Part shown: piece by piece, positions 17,604-26,478 of the stretch
How the letters are laid out: each line of letters starts with the position of its first letter
Numbering within the stretch: position 1 is the stretch's first letter
Assembly (NCBI GenBank): GCA_019186985.1
Contig: JABARQ010000011.1
Coordinates: forward strand, 1 to 64,000
Reading direction: 5' to 3'
DNA from: Prosthecobacter sp.
GTDB taxonomy: Bacteria > Verrucomicrobiota > Verrucomicrobiia > Verrucomicrobiales > Verrucomicrobiaceae
Length of the DNA: 64,000 nt
The notes under the pieces: model-generated
What the model was told of the DNA's origin: nothing
Seen by the model: only the letters and a program-made list of their open reading frames with translations
The model's database searches: none
Translations under genes and position numbers: made by a program

Positions 17604-18872
17604 ATGAAGCATTCCTTGCTGTGCCTCCTTGCGCTCGTTCAGCTCCAGGCCGCCGAACGTCCGCCCGTGACGCATCCCCGCCAGACGAGTGGCGACCAGG
17701 CCGTGCAGCCGGCCTGGGAGGAGGGGCTGATCCTGAGTGTCGGCAACCGTGACGCGGACCTTGCCGGCGATGACCAGCGCGTGATCCAGGCGGCTGTGGA
17801 CCACCTGGCGCGGCTCGGCGGCGGCACGGTGCTGATCAAGGCTGGAACCTACCGGCTGCGCAACGCCGTTTATCTTCAGGGAGGGGTTCATCTGCGCGGT
17901 GAGGGGGCCGGAACGCAGATCATCAAGGAGCCTTCGAGCACCACGGCGCTGAAGCTGGACAGCGACTGGTATGATCAGGAGATCACCCTGCACGACGCCG
18001 CAGGCTTCCGGGTGGGGGATGGCGTCTGCCTGCGTGCCAGGGATGTGAGGACCGGCCGTCAGACGGTCATCAAGCGGACGCTCACCGCCAGGAGCGGGAA
18101 CCGGTTCAAGCTCGACAAGCCGTTGCGCGAGAACCTCTGGCAGATGAACGGCGCCACCTGCTCCACCTTGTTCCCTCTCCTGAGCGGTGAGTTTGCCGAT
18201 GACATCCGCATTGAAAACCTCGTGCTCGACGGCAACCGTGCGCACAATGAGGAGCTCGACGGCAACTACGCAGGCTGCATCTTCCTCCAGGACTGCAACC
18301 GCATCCACATCAAGGGGGTGGTCGCGCGCAACTACCAGGGCGACGGCATCAGCTGGCAGATCTGCCACGATGTCGTGGTCGAGGACTGCGTCAGTGAAAA
18401 CAACAAAAACCTCGGCCTGCACCCCGGCTCGGGCTCCCAGCGCCCCGTGATCCGGAACAACCAGCTGCGAGGCAATGACATCGGCGTCTTTTTCTGCTGG
18501 GGCGTCAAGTACGGCCTGGCTGAGAACAACCGGATCGAGAACAACCGCGTCGGCATCTCGATCGGGCACCGGGACACGGACAACCTCATCACGGGCAACA
18601 TGGTGAGCGGCAGCACGGCCCATGCGGTGTTGTTTCGTGAGGAGCGCGGCCCGGACTTCGCCGGTCATCGCAACCGCATTGTCGGCAACAGCTTCATCGA
18701 CAATTCGGCCGAGGGCGGGGCGGTGATCGAGATCAAGGGCGGCACGGAATCCATCACGATTCAGGACAACCAGTTCACCGAAACCCGCGGTGGCAAGGCC
18801 CGGATTCCCGTGAACCAGGGGCCGGAGACCAAGGGCATTGTCGTGGAAGGCAGCCGGCTGAAGGGATGGTAA
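17604..18872 (+). CDS. Secreted right-handed parallel beta-helix protein
   Basis: 422 residues. Signal peptide MKHSLLCLLALVQLQA, then a pectate-lyase-superfamily start (GGTVLIKAGTYRL, VHLRGEGAGTQI), followed from about residue 190 by repeated short strands rich in Asn, Asp, Val and Ile (for example IENNRVGISIGH), the pattern of right-handed beta-helix repeats. Such proteins are usually polysaccharide lyases or glycosidases, or carbohydrate binders; the catalytic residues cannot be picked out. Divergent from hisC across 119 bp and followed by malQ 84 bp on. Confidence 0.75.
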   Translation: MKHSLLCLLALVQLQAAERPPVTHPRQTSGDQAVQPAWEEGLILSVGNRDADLAGDDQRVIQAAVDHLARLGGGTVLIKAGTYRLRNAVYLQGGVHLRGEGAGTQIIKEPSSTTALKLDSDWYDQEITLHDAAGFRVGDGVCLRARDVRTGRQTVIKRTLTARSGNRFKLDKPLRENLWQMNGATCSTLFPLLSGEFADDIRIENLVLDGNRAHNEELDGNYAGCIFLQDCNRIHIKGVVARNYQGDGISWQICHDVVVEDCVSENNKNLGLHPGSGSQRPVIRNNQLRGNDIGVFFCWGVKYGLAENNRIENNRVGISIGHRDTDNLITGNMVSGSTAHAVLFREERGPDFAGHRNRIVGNSFIDNSAEGGAVIEIKGGTESITIQDNQFTETRGGKARIPVNQGPETKGIVVEGSRLKGW

Positions 18873-18956
18873 GGGTGGGTTGGCACGCGGATTGCGCCTC
18901 AAGTCAAATCACCCGTTGCAACCTGCGGCTGCCTGCCCCTTTTCCCCGCCTCTTTC

Positions 18957-20660
18957 ATGCCCTCCGTCCAACCCCGCCGCACTGGCATCCTGGTTCCTGT
19001 ATTCGCCCTCCGCTCCGCCGATGACCTTGGCATTGGCGACACCGGCTGCGTCCGGGAGCTGGTGGACTGGGCGGCTTCGGTGGGCGTCGGCTTCCTGCAG
19101 TTCCTGCCCGTCAACGCGACCGGAACCGACAGCAGCCCCTACAACGCCATCAGCTCGGTGGCGCTGGATTACCTGACGCTTCAGCTGACGCCGGAAACCC
19201 TGCCTGAACTTGAGGAGCGTTACCACCGGGTCATGGTGCGTTTCATTGGCGGGCCGGATCTGGGGCGGGGGCCTGTCTCCTACGTCAAGGTCAGGCAGCT
19301 CAAGACAAGGCTGCTGCGGCATGGTTATTCCAGGCTTTGTCAGTTCCCGGAAAGGCGGGCGGCCTTTGAAGCCTTCCGCAGGGAGGAGGGACCATGGCTT
19401 GAGGAGTTCTGCCTCTTCCGGGTGCTCATGGACGAGCATGGTCATGAAGACTGGCCCAACTGGCGGGAGGAGGTGAACTCCGGTGAAAAGGCACGCGCCT
19501 GGCTTGCCGTACGTCGCGGGGAGGACGCGGGGGAAATTGAATCCCGCCTCGGCTTCCACGCTTATGTCCAGTGGCTTTGCTTCAGCCAGTGGCGGGAGGT
19601 TCGCGCCCATGCGGCCTCGAAGAAGGTGAAGCTCATGGGCGACGTGCCCTTCGGCATTTCCTGGTGCAGTGCTGACGTCTTCTTCCAGCTGGAGCAGTTC
19701 AACCTCGAATGGTGCGGTGGCGCGCCGCCGGAGACCTATTTCAAGGACGACCTTTTTGTTCAGCGATGGGGGCAGAACTGGGGCATCCCGCTCTACCGCT
19801 GGGACCGCATGGAGGCCGACGGCTTCTCCTGGTGGCAGCGCCGGGTCCGCAAGCTCACGGAGGTCTTCGACATCTTCCGCATCGACCATGTCCTGGGCTT
19901 TTACCGCATCTACAGCTTCCCCTGGCGGCCCCAGCGCAACCCGGAGTTCCTTCATCTCAACGATGCGGAGGCTGCGGCAAGGGCGGGCGGGCGTCTGCCG
20001 CATTTCAAGGAGCACGATGACGACACCCCGGAGCACAGGGCGGCCAACCTGGCGGCGGGTGACAGGTTCCTGAGGATGATCGTGGCGGCCGCCAGGCCTA
20101 ACGAAGTGGTTGGCGAGGACCTGGGCACCGTGCCCGAATACGTCCGGCCGCACCTGCTTAGCCTTGACGTGCCCGGCTTCAAGGTCAGCCACTGGGAGGA
20201 TGACGGGCACGGTCATGTGCAGCGGGGCGCGGATTACGACAACTGCGCCTTCACCACCTATGCCACCCACGACCACGAGCCCATGAAGACGCACTGGGAG
20301 CACCGGCGGCGCGACCTGAGGAGCGAGGATCCCGCCGACCGTGCCCTGGGCATGAAGGAACTGCGCTTTCTCAGCGAGTTCGCCGGCCTGCCGGTGCCGG
20401 AGAACGGAGATTTCCCACCCTATGATGACGGCATCCGTCGCGCCCTGCTCGAAGCCCTCCTGGCCAGCAACGCCCGTTTTGCCGCCTTCATGCTGTCGGA
20501 CCTGTTCGCGCTGGAGGACCGTTTCAACGTGCCCGGCATCGCCAGCGGCGACAACTGGAGCGCCCGGCTGCCCATGACCGTGGCCCAGATGCGCAGCCAG
20601 GCACCGTGGAAGCAGGAATGTTCCTGGCTCAGGCAGGCGATCAGGCGTACGGGTCGCTGA
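18957..20660 (+). CDS. malQ: 4-alpha-glucanotransferase (amylomaltase)
   Basis: 567 residues, near the normal 500-690. MalQ (GH77) transfers alpha-1,4-glucan segments in maltodextrin and glycogen turnover. Seen: FALRSADDLGIGDTG near residue 17, SSPYNAISSVALD, FRIDHVLGFYR with the nucleophile Asp, NEVVGEDLGTVP with the acid/base Glu, and TYATHDHEP with the third acid. No signal peptide, so cytosolic. It lies 14 bp upstream of the lipoprotein aminopeptidase gene; any functional link is unclear. No glycogen gene is adjacent. Confidence 0.95.
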   Translation: MPSVQPRRTGILVPVFALRSADDLGIGDTGCVRELVDWAASVGVGFLQFLPVNATGTDSSPYNAISSVALDYLTLQLTPETLPELEERYHRVMVRFIGGPDLGRGPVSYVKVRQLKTRLLRHGYSRLCQFPERRAAFEAFRREEGPWLEEFCLFRVLMDEHGHEDWPNWREEVNSGEKARAWLAVRRGEDAGEIESRLGFHAYVQWLCFSQWREVRAHAASKKVKLMGDVPFGISWCSADVFFQLEQFNLEWCGGAPPETYFKDDLFVQRWGQNWGIPLYRWDRMEADGFSWWQRRVRKLTEVFDIFRIDHVLGFYRIYSFPWRPQRNPEFLHLNDAEAAARAGGRLPHFKEHDDDTPEHRAANLAAGDRFLRMIVAAARPNEVVGEDLGTVPEYVRPHLLSLDVPGFKVSHWEDDGHGHVQRGADYDNCAFTTYATHDHEPMKTHWEHRRRDLRSEDPADRALGMKELRFLSEFAGLPVPENGDFPPYDDGIRRALLEALLASNARFAAFMLSDLFALEDRFNVPGIASGDNWSARLPMTVAQMRSQAPWKQECSWLRQAIRRTGR

Positions 20661-20674
20661 CTACGACCTGCCCC

Positions 20675-21736
20675 ATGAAGAACCTGACATCTGCCGCCAA
20701 GTGGTGCGGCCTGGCCTTTCTCCTCTGTTCCTGCTCGACCCTGCGCTTTTACAGCCAGGCGGCAGGTGGCCAGTGGGAGATGCTGCGCAAGGCGAGGCCC
20801 GTCGCCGAAGTCATGGCCGATCCCTCCTCCAGGCCGCTGCTGAAGGAAAAGCTGACCACCGTGGGTCACATTCTTGATTATGCCGGACAGGGGCTGCACC
20901 TGCCGGCCGAGGGGCAGTACCGTCGTTATGCCAACCTGGGCCGCAAACATGCGGTCTGGGTCGTCTTTGCCGCACCGGAGTTCAGCATTGAGCCCATGAC
21001 CTGGTGCTATCCGCTGCTGGGCAGGCTTGCCTACCGCGGCTTCTTTGAAGAAAACCTGGCCGAGGCCGAGGCCGCGAGGCTGCGGTCGAAGGGATATGAC
21101 GTGCATGTCAGCGGGGTCGCCGCCTACTCCACCCTCGGCTTTTTCCGCGACCCGCTGCTCAACACCTTCATCGGACGTGATGACGCCGACCTCGCGGAGC
21201 TGGTCTTCCATGAGCTCACCCACCAGCGGCTCTACCTGCGTGGCGACACCGACTTCAACGAAGCCTTCGCCACGGCGGTGGGGCAGGAGGGCGCGCGCCG
21301 CTGGCTGCGCTCCGAGCGGAGGTGGAAGGACCTGGCCCGGTATGAAAAGGAGCTGCGGGTCGAGCGGGAATTCGTGCAGCTCATCCTGCATGTTCGAGAG
21401 CAGCTGAAGGAGGTGTATTCACGAACCCACCGCAGTTTCGAAGCCGAGCGTTTGCAGAAGGAACGGGTGCTTGCCAGGCTGAAGGAGCGAGCCCTGGCCC
21501 TGGACCGGCGCCATGGTGGCAGCCTCAGCATCGAGCGATGGTTCAAGAAGCCGGTGAACAACGCCCGCCTGGCAACCGTTTCCTCCTACTACGAGATGCT
21601 GCCTGGCTTCGAGGCGATTCTGAAAGGGTGCGGAGGAGACATCGACGCCTTCTTCGCGGAAATCGACGCCATGAGAGGCCTGGATCACGATGAGCGGCGC
21701 CGGCGCATCATGAAGGCCGTTCCCACAGGGTTATGA
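20675..21736 (+). CDS. Lipoprotein aminopeptidase (COG4324-like)
   Basis: 353 residues from the ATG at 20675. The N-terminus ends in a lipobox-like LLCSCS, so it is probably anchored by a lipidated Cys. The HELTHQ zinc motif (His179, Glu180, His183) followed by NEAFATAVGQEG (Glu196) is typical of the predicted aminopeptidase family COG4324. The long helical region near 220-270 may form coiled-coil. Its TGA overlaps the ATG of the next gene (ATGA at 21733), showing translational coupling with the parvulin. The peptide substrate is unknown. Confidence 0.85.
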   Translation: MKNLTSAAKWCGLAFLLCSCSTLRFYSQAAGGQWEMLRKARPVAEVMADPSSRPLLKEKLTTVGHILDYAGQGLHLPAEGQYRRYANLGRKHAVWVVFAAPEFSIEPMTWCYPLLGRLAYRGFFEENLAEAEAARLRSKGYDVHVSGVAAYSTLGFFRDPLLNTFIGRDDADLAELVFHELTHQRLYLRGDTDFNEAFATAVGQEGARRWLRSERRWKDLARYEKELRVEREFVQLILHVREQLKEVYSRTHRSFEAERLQKERVLARLKERALALDRRHGGSLSIERWFKKPVNNARLATVSSYYEMLPGFEAILKGCGGDIDAFFAEIDAMRGLDHDERRRRIMKAVPTGL

Positions 21737-22572
21737 AGAAGCTTTTCACCCTGTTGATCCTGCTTTTGGTTGGGGCCGCCCTGGTTGCGGCGCTTCGGGA
21801 GCATCGGCGTCACAAGTCCCTTCAGCAGGCCTGGACGGCGTTGCGTTTTCGTGATCAAGAAGCCTCGCTGGAGACGGCCAGGCTCCGGCTTTCGGAGGAT
21901 GTCCGGCTTCGCGCCGAGCGCCTGAAGGCAGGCTGCCAGGCCGATGTCTCCGAAGCGCTGGCGGCTGAGATGGAGCTGTGGCGGAAGCAGTTTCACCTGG
22001 GCGGCCAGGACCGGGCCGAGCGGCTGGCGATGCAGGGGCTGGATGAAGCTGGAATGCGTGAGCGCATCCGGGAGGCCCTGCTTGACCAGGCCTTTCTGGA
22101 GCAGCGCAGCCGGCCCGTCGGTGATTCATCAGTCCTGGCCTGGCATGAATCCCATCGCGAGCATCTGCGAGTCCCCGGGCTGCATCGTGTGTCCCACATC
22201 TTCCTCACGGCCCATGATCCCAGGAAGCCGGACCGCCGCTCCGAGATCCAGGCGATCTCCGAACGGTTGTCGGCGGGTGGGAGCTTCGCTGAACTGGCCG
22301 CGAGGCATTCCGAGGACGCCCGAAGCAGGCTGCATGGAGGCGACCTTGGCTGGGTCGGCGCGGCACGGATGCCTGCGGACGTCATGGCTGCTGTAGCCCA
22401 ACAAACTTTGGGGAAACCTGGCGGGCCCGTCCGCAGCCGCCTTGGCTGGCATGTTTTCCTGGTTCAGGAACGCCGTGCTTCACGCATTCCGGCGCCGGAG
22501 GAGGTGCGTGCGGAAATCACCGCGCTGCTGGACCTTCGTCAGCGTGAGTCCGGTGCGGCCGCCTTCCCCTGA
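21733..22572 (+). CDS. Parvulin-type peptidyl-prolyl isomerase
   Basis: 279 residues. One N-terminal membrane helix or uncleaved signal (LFTLLILLLVGAALVAAL, about 4-21), then a helical region, then a parvulin (rotamase) domain at about 150-260 with VSHIFL, AARHSED, GGDLGWV and LGWHVFLV. It would catalyse Xaa-Pro isomerisation of envelope proteins, like the SurA/PpiD group. Its ATG overlaps the stop of the aminopeptidase gene by 4 bp, suggesting joint action in envelope protein quality control. Confidence 0.85.
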   Translation: MKKLFTLLILLLVGAALVAALREHRRHKSLQQAWTALRFRDQEASLETARLRLSEDVRLRAERLKAGCQADVSEALAAEMELWRKQFHLGGQDRAERLAMQGLDEAGMRERIREALLDQAFLEQRSRPVGDSSVLAWHESHREHLRVPGLHRVSHIFLTAHDPRKPDRRSEIQAISERLSAGGSFAELAARHSEDARSRLHGGDLGWVGAARMPADVMAAVAQQTLGKPGGPVRSRLGWHVFLVQERRASRIPAPEEVRAEITALLDLRQRESGAAAFP

Positions 22573-22589
22573 TTCAAGGCGCCCCTGGT

Positions 22590-23345
22590 TCAGGCATGAA
22601 AGCCGTGCCTCAGGTGTTCTGGAAGAGGGTGGCCGGCATCGATGTCATGCATCTCGACGATCTGTCCGTCGTCCATGGAGGCAATCCGGTTGGCGTGGGG
22701 GAAGATGCGGTTGTCATGGGTGACGATCAGCACGGCGCGATCCGGACTGCGTGCCACCGTTTCGAAAAGGTCCATCACCAGGGTGCCGTTTTTAGCATCC
22801 AGCGCCGCCGTCGGCTCGTCACAGATGATCAGGCGCGGCTCGTGAACCAGGGCCCGGGCGATCGCCACCCGCTGCTGCTGGCCGCCGGAAAGCTGGCCCG
22901 GGCGGTGCTTCATGCGGTCGCCAAGGCCGACCTGCTCGAGAACCTCCCTGGCGCGCCTTTCCGCATGACGGGTGGGTCTTCCTTGAATCAGCAGCGGCAC
23001 GCTGACGTTCTCCACGCAGCTCAGGGTGGGGATGAGGTTGAAGGACTGGAAGATGAAGCCGATGTGCTGCGCCCGGAACTTCGTGGTGCGGCCCCGGCTC
23101 ATGCCGAGCAGATCCTGGCCAAAGACAGTGACCTCGCCTGACCCTTCGTCACAGCCCAGGGTGCCGGCGATGATGCTCAGCAGGGTGGTCTTTCCGCAGC
23201 CTGAAGGCCCGACCAGCATGGTGATGTCACCGCAGCGGACATCCAGGTCGACGCCCTTCAGCACCTGCAGGCGCGAACCGCCGTCACCAAACGACTTGTT
23301 CACGTTGCGCAGCCTCGCGGCGAGAATGGGGGCGGTTTCTGGCAT
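22590..23345 (-). CDS. ABC transporter ATP-binding protein (LolD/MacB type)
   Basis: 251 residues. Walker [12 protein letters not shown]-loop near [12 protein letters not shown], signature [15 protein letters not shown], Walker [13 protein letters not shown] and H-loop VTHDNRIF are all present, so it should hydrolyse ATP. The LolD/MacB-type sequence pairs with FtsX-like permeases that act as mechanotransducers or exporters. The permease gene is 18 bp upstream on the same strand. Convergent with the parvulin gene. No membrane-fusion (HlyD) gene is adjacent, so the substrate is open: lipoprotein, peptide or glycolipid are possible. Confidence 0.9.
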   Translation of the reverse strand: MPETAPILAARLRNVNKSFGDGGSRLQVLKGVDLDVRCGDITMLVGPSGCGKTTLLSIIAGTLGCDEGSGEVTVFGQDLLGMSRGRTTKFRAQHIGFIFQSFNLIPTLSCVENVSVPLLIQGRPTRHAERRAREVLEQVGLGDRMKHRPGQLSGGQQQRVAIARALVHEPRLIICDEPTAALDAKNGTLVMDLFETVARSPDRAVLIVTHDNRIFPHANRIASMDDGQIVEMHDIDAGHPLPEHLRHGFHA

Positions 23346-23363
23346 TCGGGAACAGGGGGCTGG

Positions 23364-24527
23364 CTAGCCGCGGAACACCATGGCAGGTTCCAGCCGGGCG
23401 ACACGCCAGATGCCGAGCAGGGCGGAGATTCCGCAGATGAACAGGATGACGCCGAGCACGGCGGGCGGGACGATCTCGGGCATGTAGAAGGGCGGCTGCT
23501 CGTTCTCCAGGGCGGGGAAGGCGAAGCGGGCGGTGAAGAACAGTCCGATGCCGTAACCAATCAGGCCGACCGTGAAGGCCTGGGTGAGCAGCATCAGGCA
23601 GAGCGTCCAGGTGGAGGCGCCCATGGCCTTGAGGGCGCCCAGATGCTTCATGTGCTCCAGGACGAAGCTGTAGAAGGTCTGGCAGGAGATGGCGATGCCG
23701 ACGATGAAGCCGATGGCGACCGTGATGCCAAAGGAGAACGGGATGCCCGTGTTGCGGACGTACCACCAGACAGTGGAGGTGTTGAAGTCCTGGTCCGCCC
23801 CGAACTGGAAGCCCTGGTTGAGGAAGGCGGCCAGTTTTGTCTCTCGGCGGATGTCCTCCGCGCACCCGGCGACGCTGACCCCGGGCCTGGGCGCGGCGAT
23901 GACGGCTGACAGCATTTTACGTTGGGCCGGTGCGTATTGAAGGGCGCGCTCATAGGTCGTCCAGACGTAAGGGCCGCCGGTGAAGGACTGCACCGTGTCG
24001 GCGATGCCGACGATGCGCGCCTCCTGGTCGTTGATCTCGAAGACATCGCCGACCTTCACCCGGCCGCCGCGCTGGGATGCCAGGCGTTTCACCGCGAGAT
24101 CGTCGATGATCACCGCATGGGGCAGGCGCAGGTCCTCGATGCGGCCCTCCTTCAGCCGGACGGGTGCGCCGGCAAAGCTGGTGGCGTCGATGCCAATGAG
24201 CTGGATGATCTTGAAGTTGCCGTTCTCCAGCCGCACGCGCAGGATGCCGGAGTAGATCGGCGCCGCCCAGGCCACGCTGTCGACGCTGCGGACCCGCGCG
24301 ACGTCGGTGTCGAGAAGGGGGTTGGTTTCATTCACCTGCTCGACCCTGGCCTCGACCACCCAGATGGGGGCGGGCACGTTCTTGAGTGTGGCCGTCGTCC
24401 AGCTCATCAGCCCGCAGAAAACGGCGCTCTGCTGCGCCATGAGGAAGGTGGCAAAGACCAGCCCCGCGACAAGCATGAGAAACTTGGCGGTGTCACCGAA
24501 GAGCATTTTCAGGGCGAGACGAAGCAT
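23364..24527 (-). CDS. ABC transporter permease, FtsX/DevC family
   Basis: 387 residues from the ATG at 24527 (MLRLALKMLFGDTAK). One N-terminal helix (about 15-40), a large extracytoplasmic domain (about 40-260), then three C-terminal helices, ending with the FtsX-like stretch GIWRVARLEPAMVF. It resembles DevC of heterocyst glycolipid exporters and MacB-type permeases. It precedes the ATPase gene by 18 bp. It lacks a neighbouring HlyD/DevB gene; the partner may lie elsewhere in the genome. Confidence 0.82.
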   Translation of the reverse strand: MLRLALKMLFGDTAKFLMLVAGLVFATFLMAQQSAVFCGLMSWTTATLKNVPAPIWVVEARVEQVNETNPLLDTDVARVRSVDSVAWAAPIYSGILRVRLENGNFKIIQLIGIDATSFAGAPVRLKEGRIEDLRLPHAVIIDDLAVKRLASQRGGRVKVGDVFEINDQEARIVGIADTVQSFTGGPYVWTTYERALQYAPAQRKMLSAVIAAPRPGVSVAGCAEDIRRETKLAAFLNQGFQFGADQDFNTSTVWWYVRNTGIPFSFGITVAIGFIVGIAISCQTFYSFVLEHMKHLGALKAMGASTWTLCLMLLTQAFTVGLIGYGIGLFFTARFAFPALENEQPPFYMPEIVPPAVLGVILFICGISALLGIWRVARLEPAMVFRG

Positions 24528-24680
24528 CAGGGATGATGAAATACGTCTCTGCCACAGGGTGTGGCGACATGCCAGGGCCATGATCGGATGGAATATAGAA
24601 CTTTTCTTCCACTGGCAGGTCGCCTAGTCTGAGGCTCCTGAGCTCACCTCTCACCAAAACTCCTACCGAACACCACGATC

Positions 24681-25733
24681 ATGGGCCTGATGGACTACCT
24701 CAAAGGACAGTTTCTCGAAATCATCCAGTTTCAGGACGACTCACGCGACACGCTTGTCTGGAGGTTCCCGGACGAGGACAAGGAGATCAAGCGCGGCGCC
24801 CAGCTCATCGTGCGCGAATCACAGGTCGCCCAGTTCATCTACCTAGGCCAGTTTGGCGACACCTTTGGCCCGGGCAAGCATGACCTGGTCACTGACAACA
24901 TCCCGGTCCTCTCGACCCTGAAGGGCTGGAAGTACGGCTTCGAATCTCCCTTCAAGGCCGACGTCTACTTCATCAACACCCGCCTTTTCACCGGCAACAA
25001 ATGGGGCACCAGCAACCCCATCATGATGCGTGACCAGGACTTTGGCATCGTCCGCGTCCGTGCATTCGGCACCTTCGACTTCCGCATCACGGATCCTAAG
25101 CTGTTCCTCAAGGAGGTGAGCGGCTCCGATCATCACTTCCGCCTGGATGAATTCGCCGACACCATGCGCAGCCGCATTGTCAGCGTTTTCAGCGACGCAC
25201 TGGCCAGCGCCAAGGTTCCCGTGCTGGACCTGGCGACGCGCTATGGCGAGCTTGGTGAGGCGCTGCTGCCGCTCATCAACCCGCAGACGCAGGGCAGGTA
25301 TGGCATCGAGATCACCAGCTTCATCCTTGAAAACGCCAGCGTGCCGCCGGAGGTCGAGCAGGCCATCGACAAGCGCAGCAGCATGAGCGCGATCGGCAAC
25401 TTGAACGACTATGTGAAGTTTCAGATGGCCGAAGGCCTGGCGAAGGGTGGTCCGAGCGCCGCCGGATCGGCCGCCGAGATTGCCATGGGCTTTGGAATGG
25501 CCCAGCAGATGATGGCCCAGGGGGCGTTCAACATGGCTGGAGGTCAGTCCGCCGCCCCGGCAGCAGCGGCTCCTGCGGCTGACATTCTGACGCCCGTCCA
25601 GGTGGCGCAGACCCTTGGGGTTGCCGAGGCCGACGTCATCGCCAGCATTGAAGCCGGTGACCTCAAGGGCAAGAAGATCGGCACCCAGTACCGCATCACC
25701 AAGGCGGCCCTTGATGAGTTCCTGGCTCATTAA
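24681..25733 (+). CDS. SPFH-domain protein fused to an excisionase-like HTH
   Basis: 350 residues. Residues about 1-255 form an SPFH (band 7, YdjI or virion-core-like) domain: MGLMDYLKGQ, LIVRESQVAQFIYLGQ, FGIVRVRAFGTFDFRITD, VSGSDHHFRLDEFADT. An Ala/Gln-rich linker (about 260-300) leads to LTPVQVAQTLGVAEADV..IEAGDLKGKKIG..YRITKAALDEFL, the pattern of the small HTH_17/excisionase DNA-binding domain. No signal peptide, so cytosolic, perhaps membrane-peripheral. The combination suggests ring-like assembly with a DNA or peptide binding tail; function is unknown. It is convergent with the RRM gene, separated by a bidirectional terminator. Confidence 0.82.
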   Translation: MGLMDYLKGQFLEIIQFQDDSRDTLVWRFPDEDKEIKRGAQLIVRESQVAQFIYLGQFGDTFGPGKHDLVTDNIPVLSTLKGWKYGFESPFKADVYFINTRLFTGNKWGTSNPIMMRDQDFGIVRVRAFGTFDFRITDPKLFLKEVSGSDHHFRLDEFADTMRSRIVSVFSDALASAKVPVLDLATRYGELGEALLPLINPQTQGRYGIEITSFILENASVPPEVEQAIDKRSSMSAIGNLNDYVKFQMAEGLAKGGPSAAGSAAEIAMGFGMAQQMMAQGAFNMAGGQSAAPAAAAPAADILTPVQVAQTLGVAEADVIASIEAGDLKGKKIGTQYRITKAALDEFLAH

Positions 25734-25777
25734 GGCCGGTGCGGCTGAGATGAAACTGCATGGGGGCGGCCCCAAGA

Positions 25778-25807
25778 AAAGGCGGAACCCGCTGAGGTTC
25801 CGCCTTT
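25778..25807. terminator. Bidirectional rho-independent terminator
   Basis: The perfect 12-bp stem AAAGGCGGAACC/GGTTCCGCCTTT (25778-25789 with 25796-25807) has a 6-nt loop. Because it begins with AAA and ends with TTT it can act for both convergent genes, the SPFH protein on the left and the RRM protein on the right. Confidence 0.8.
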
Positions 25808-25833
25808 GAAGTTTGTTAGGTTGTTGAGGTTGA

Positions 25834-26298
<465 letters not shown>

Positions 26299-26417
26299 AG
26301 TTCGCTTGAAGTTCGGGACTCTGCTTCAGGCCTGGACTTGCAGCGCAGGTTCATCCTTCGGAATACCGGGAACGCACCTGAGATGCTGCTTATCCTAACC
26401 CTGTCACAGGTGGTCGC

Positions 26418-26438
26418 GGACGGATGTTTACTCCGTCC
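26418..26438. repeat. Small inverted repeat upstream of the RRM gene
   Basis: A 7-bp stem GGACGGA/TCCGTCC (26418-26424 with 26432-26438) with a 7-nt loop lies in the 180-bp gap between menE and the RRM gene, both on the minus strand. It could be a weak terminator for menE or an operator; no T-run is visible. Confidence 0.35.
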
Positions 26439-26478
26439 CACCCTCCCACGGCAAGCAAATAGATGGGTGATTTTTCGG

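Noticed and set aside
22573-22589. A shared terminator between the parvulin and ABC ATPase genes
   Set aside because: The 17-bp gap has only imperfect pairing (CCTGATTCA with TGGTTCAGG) and no T-run.
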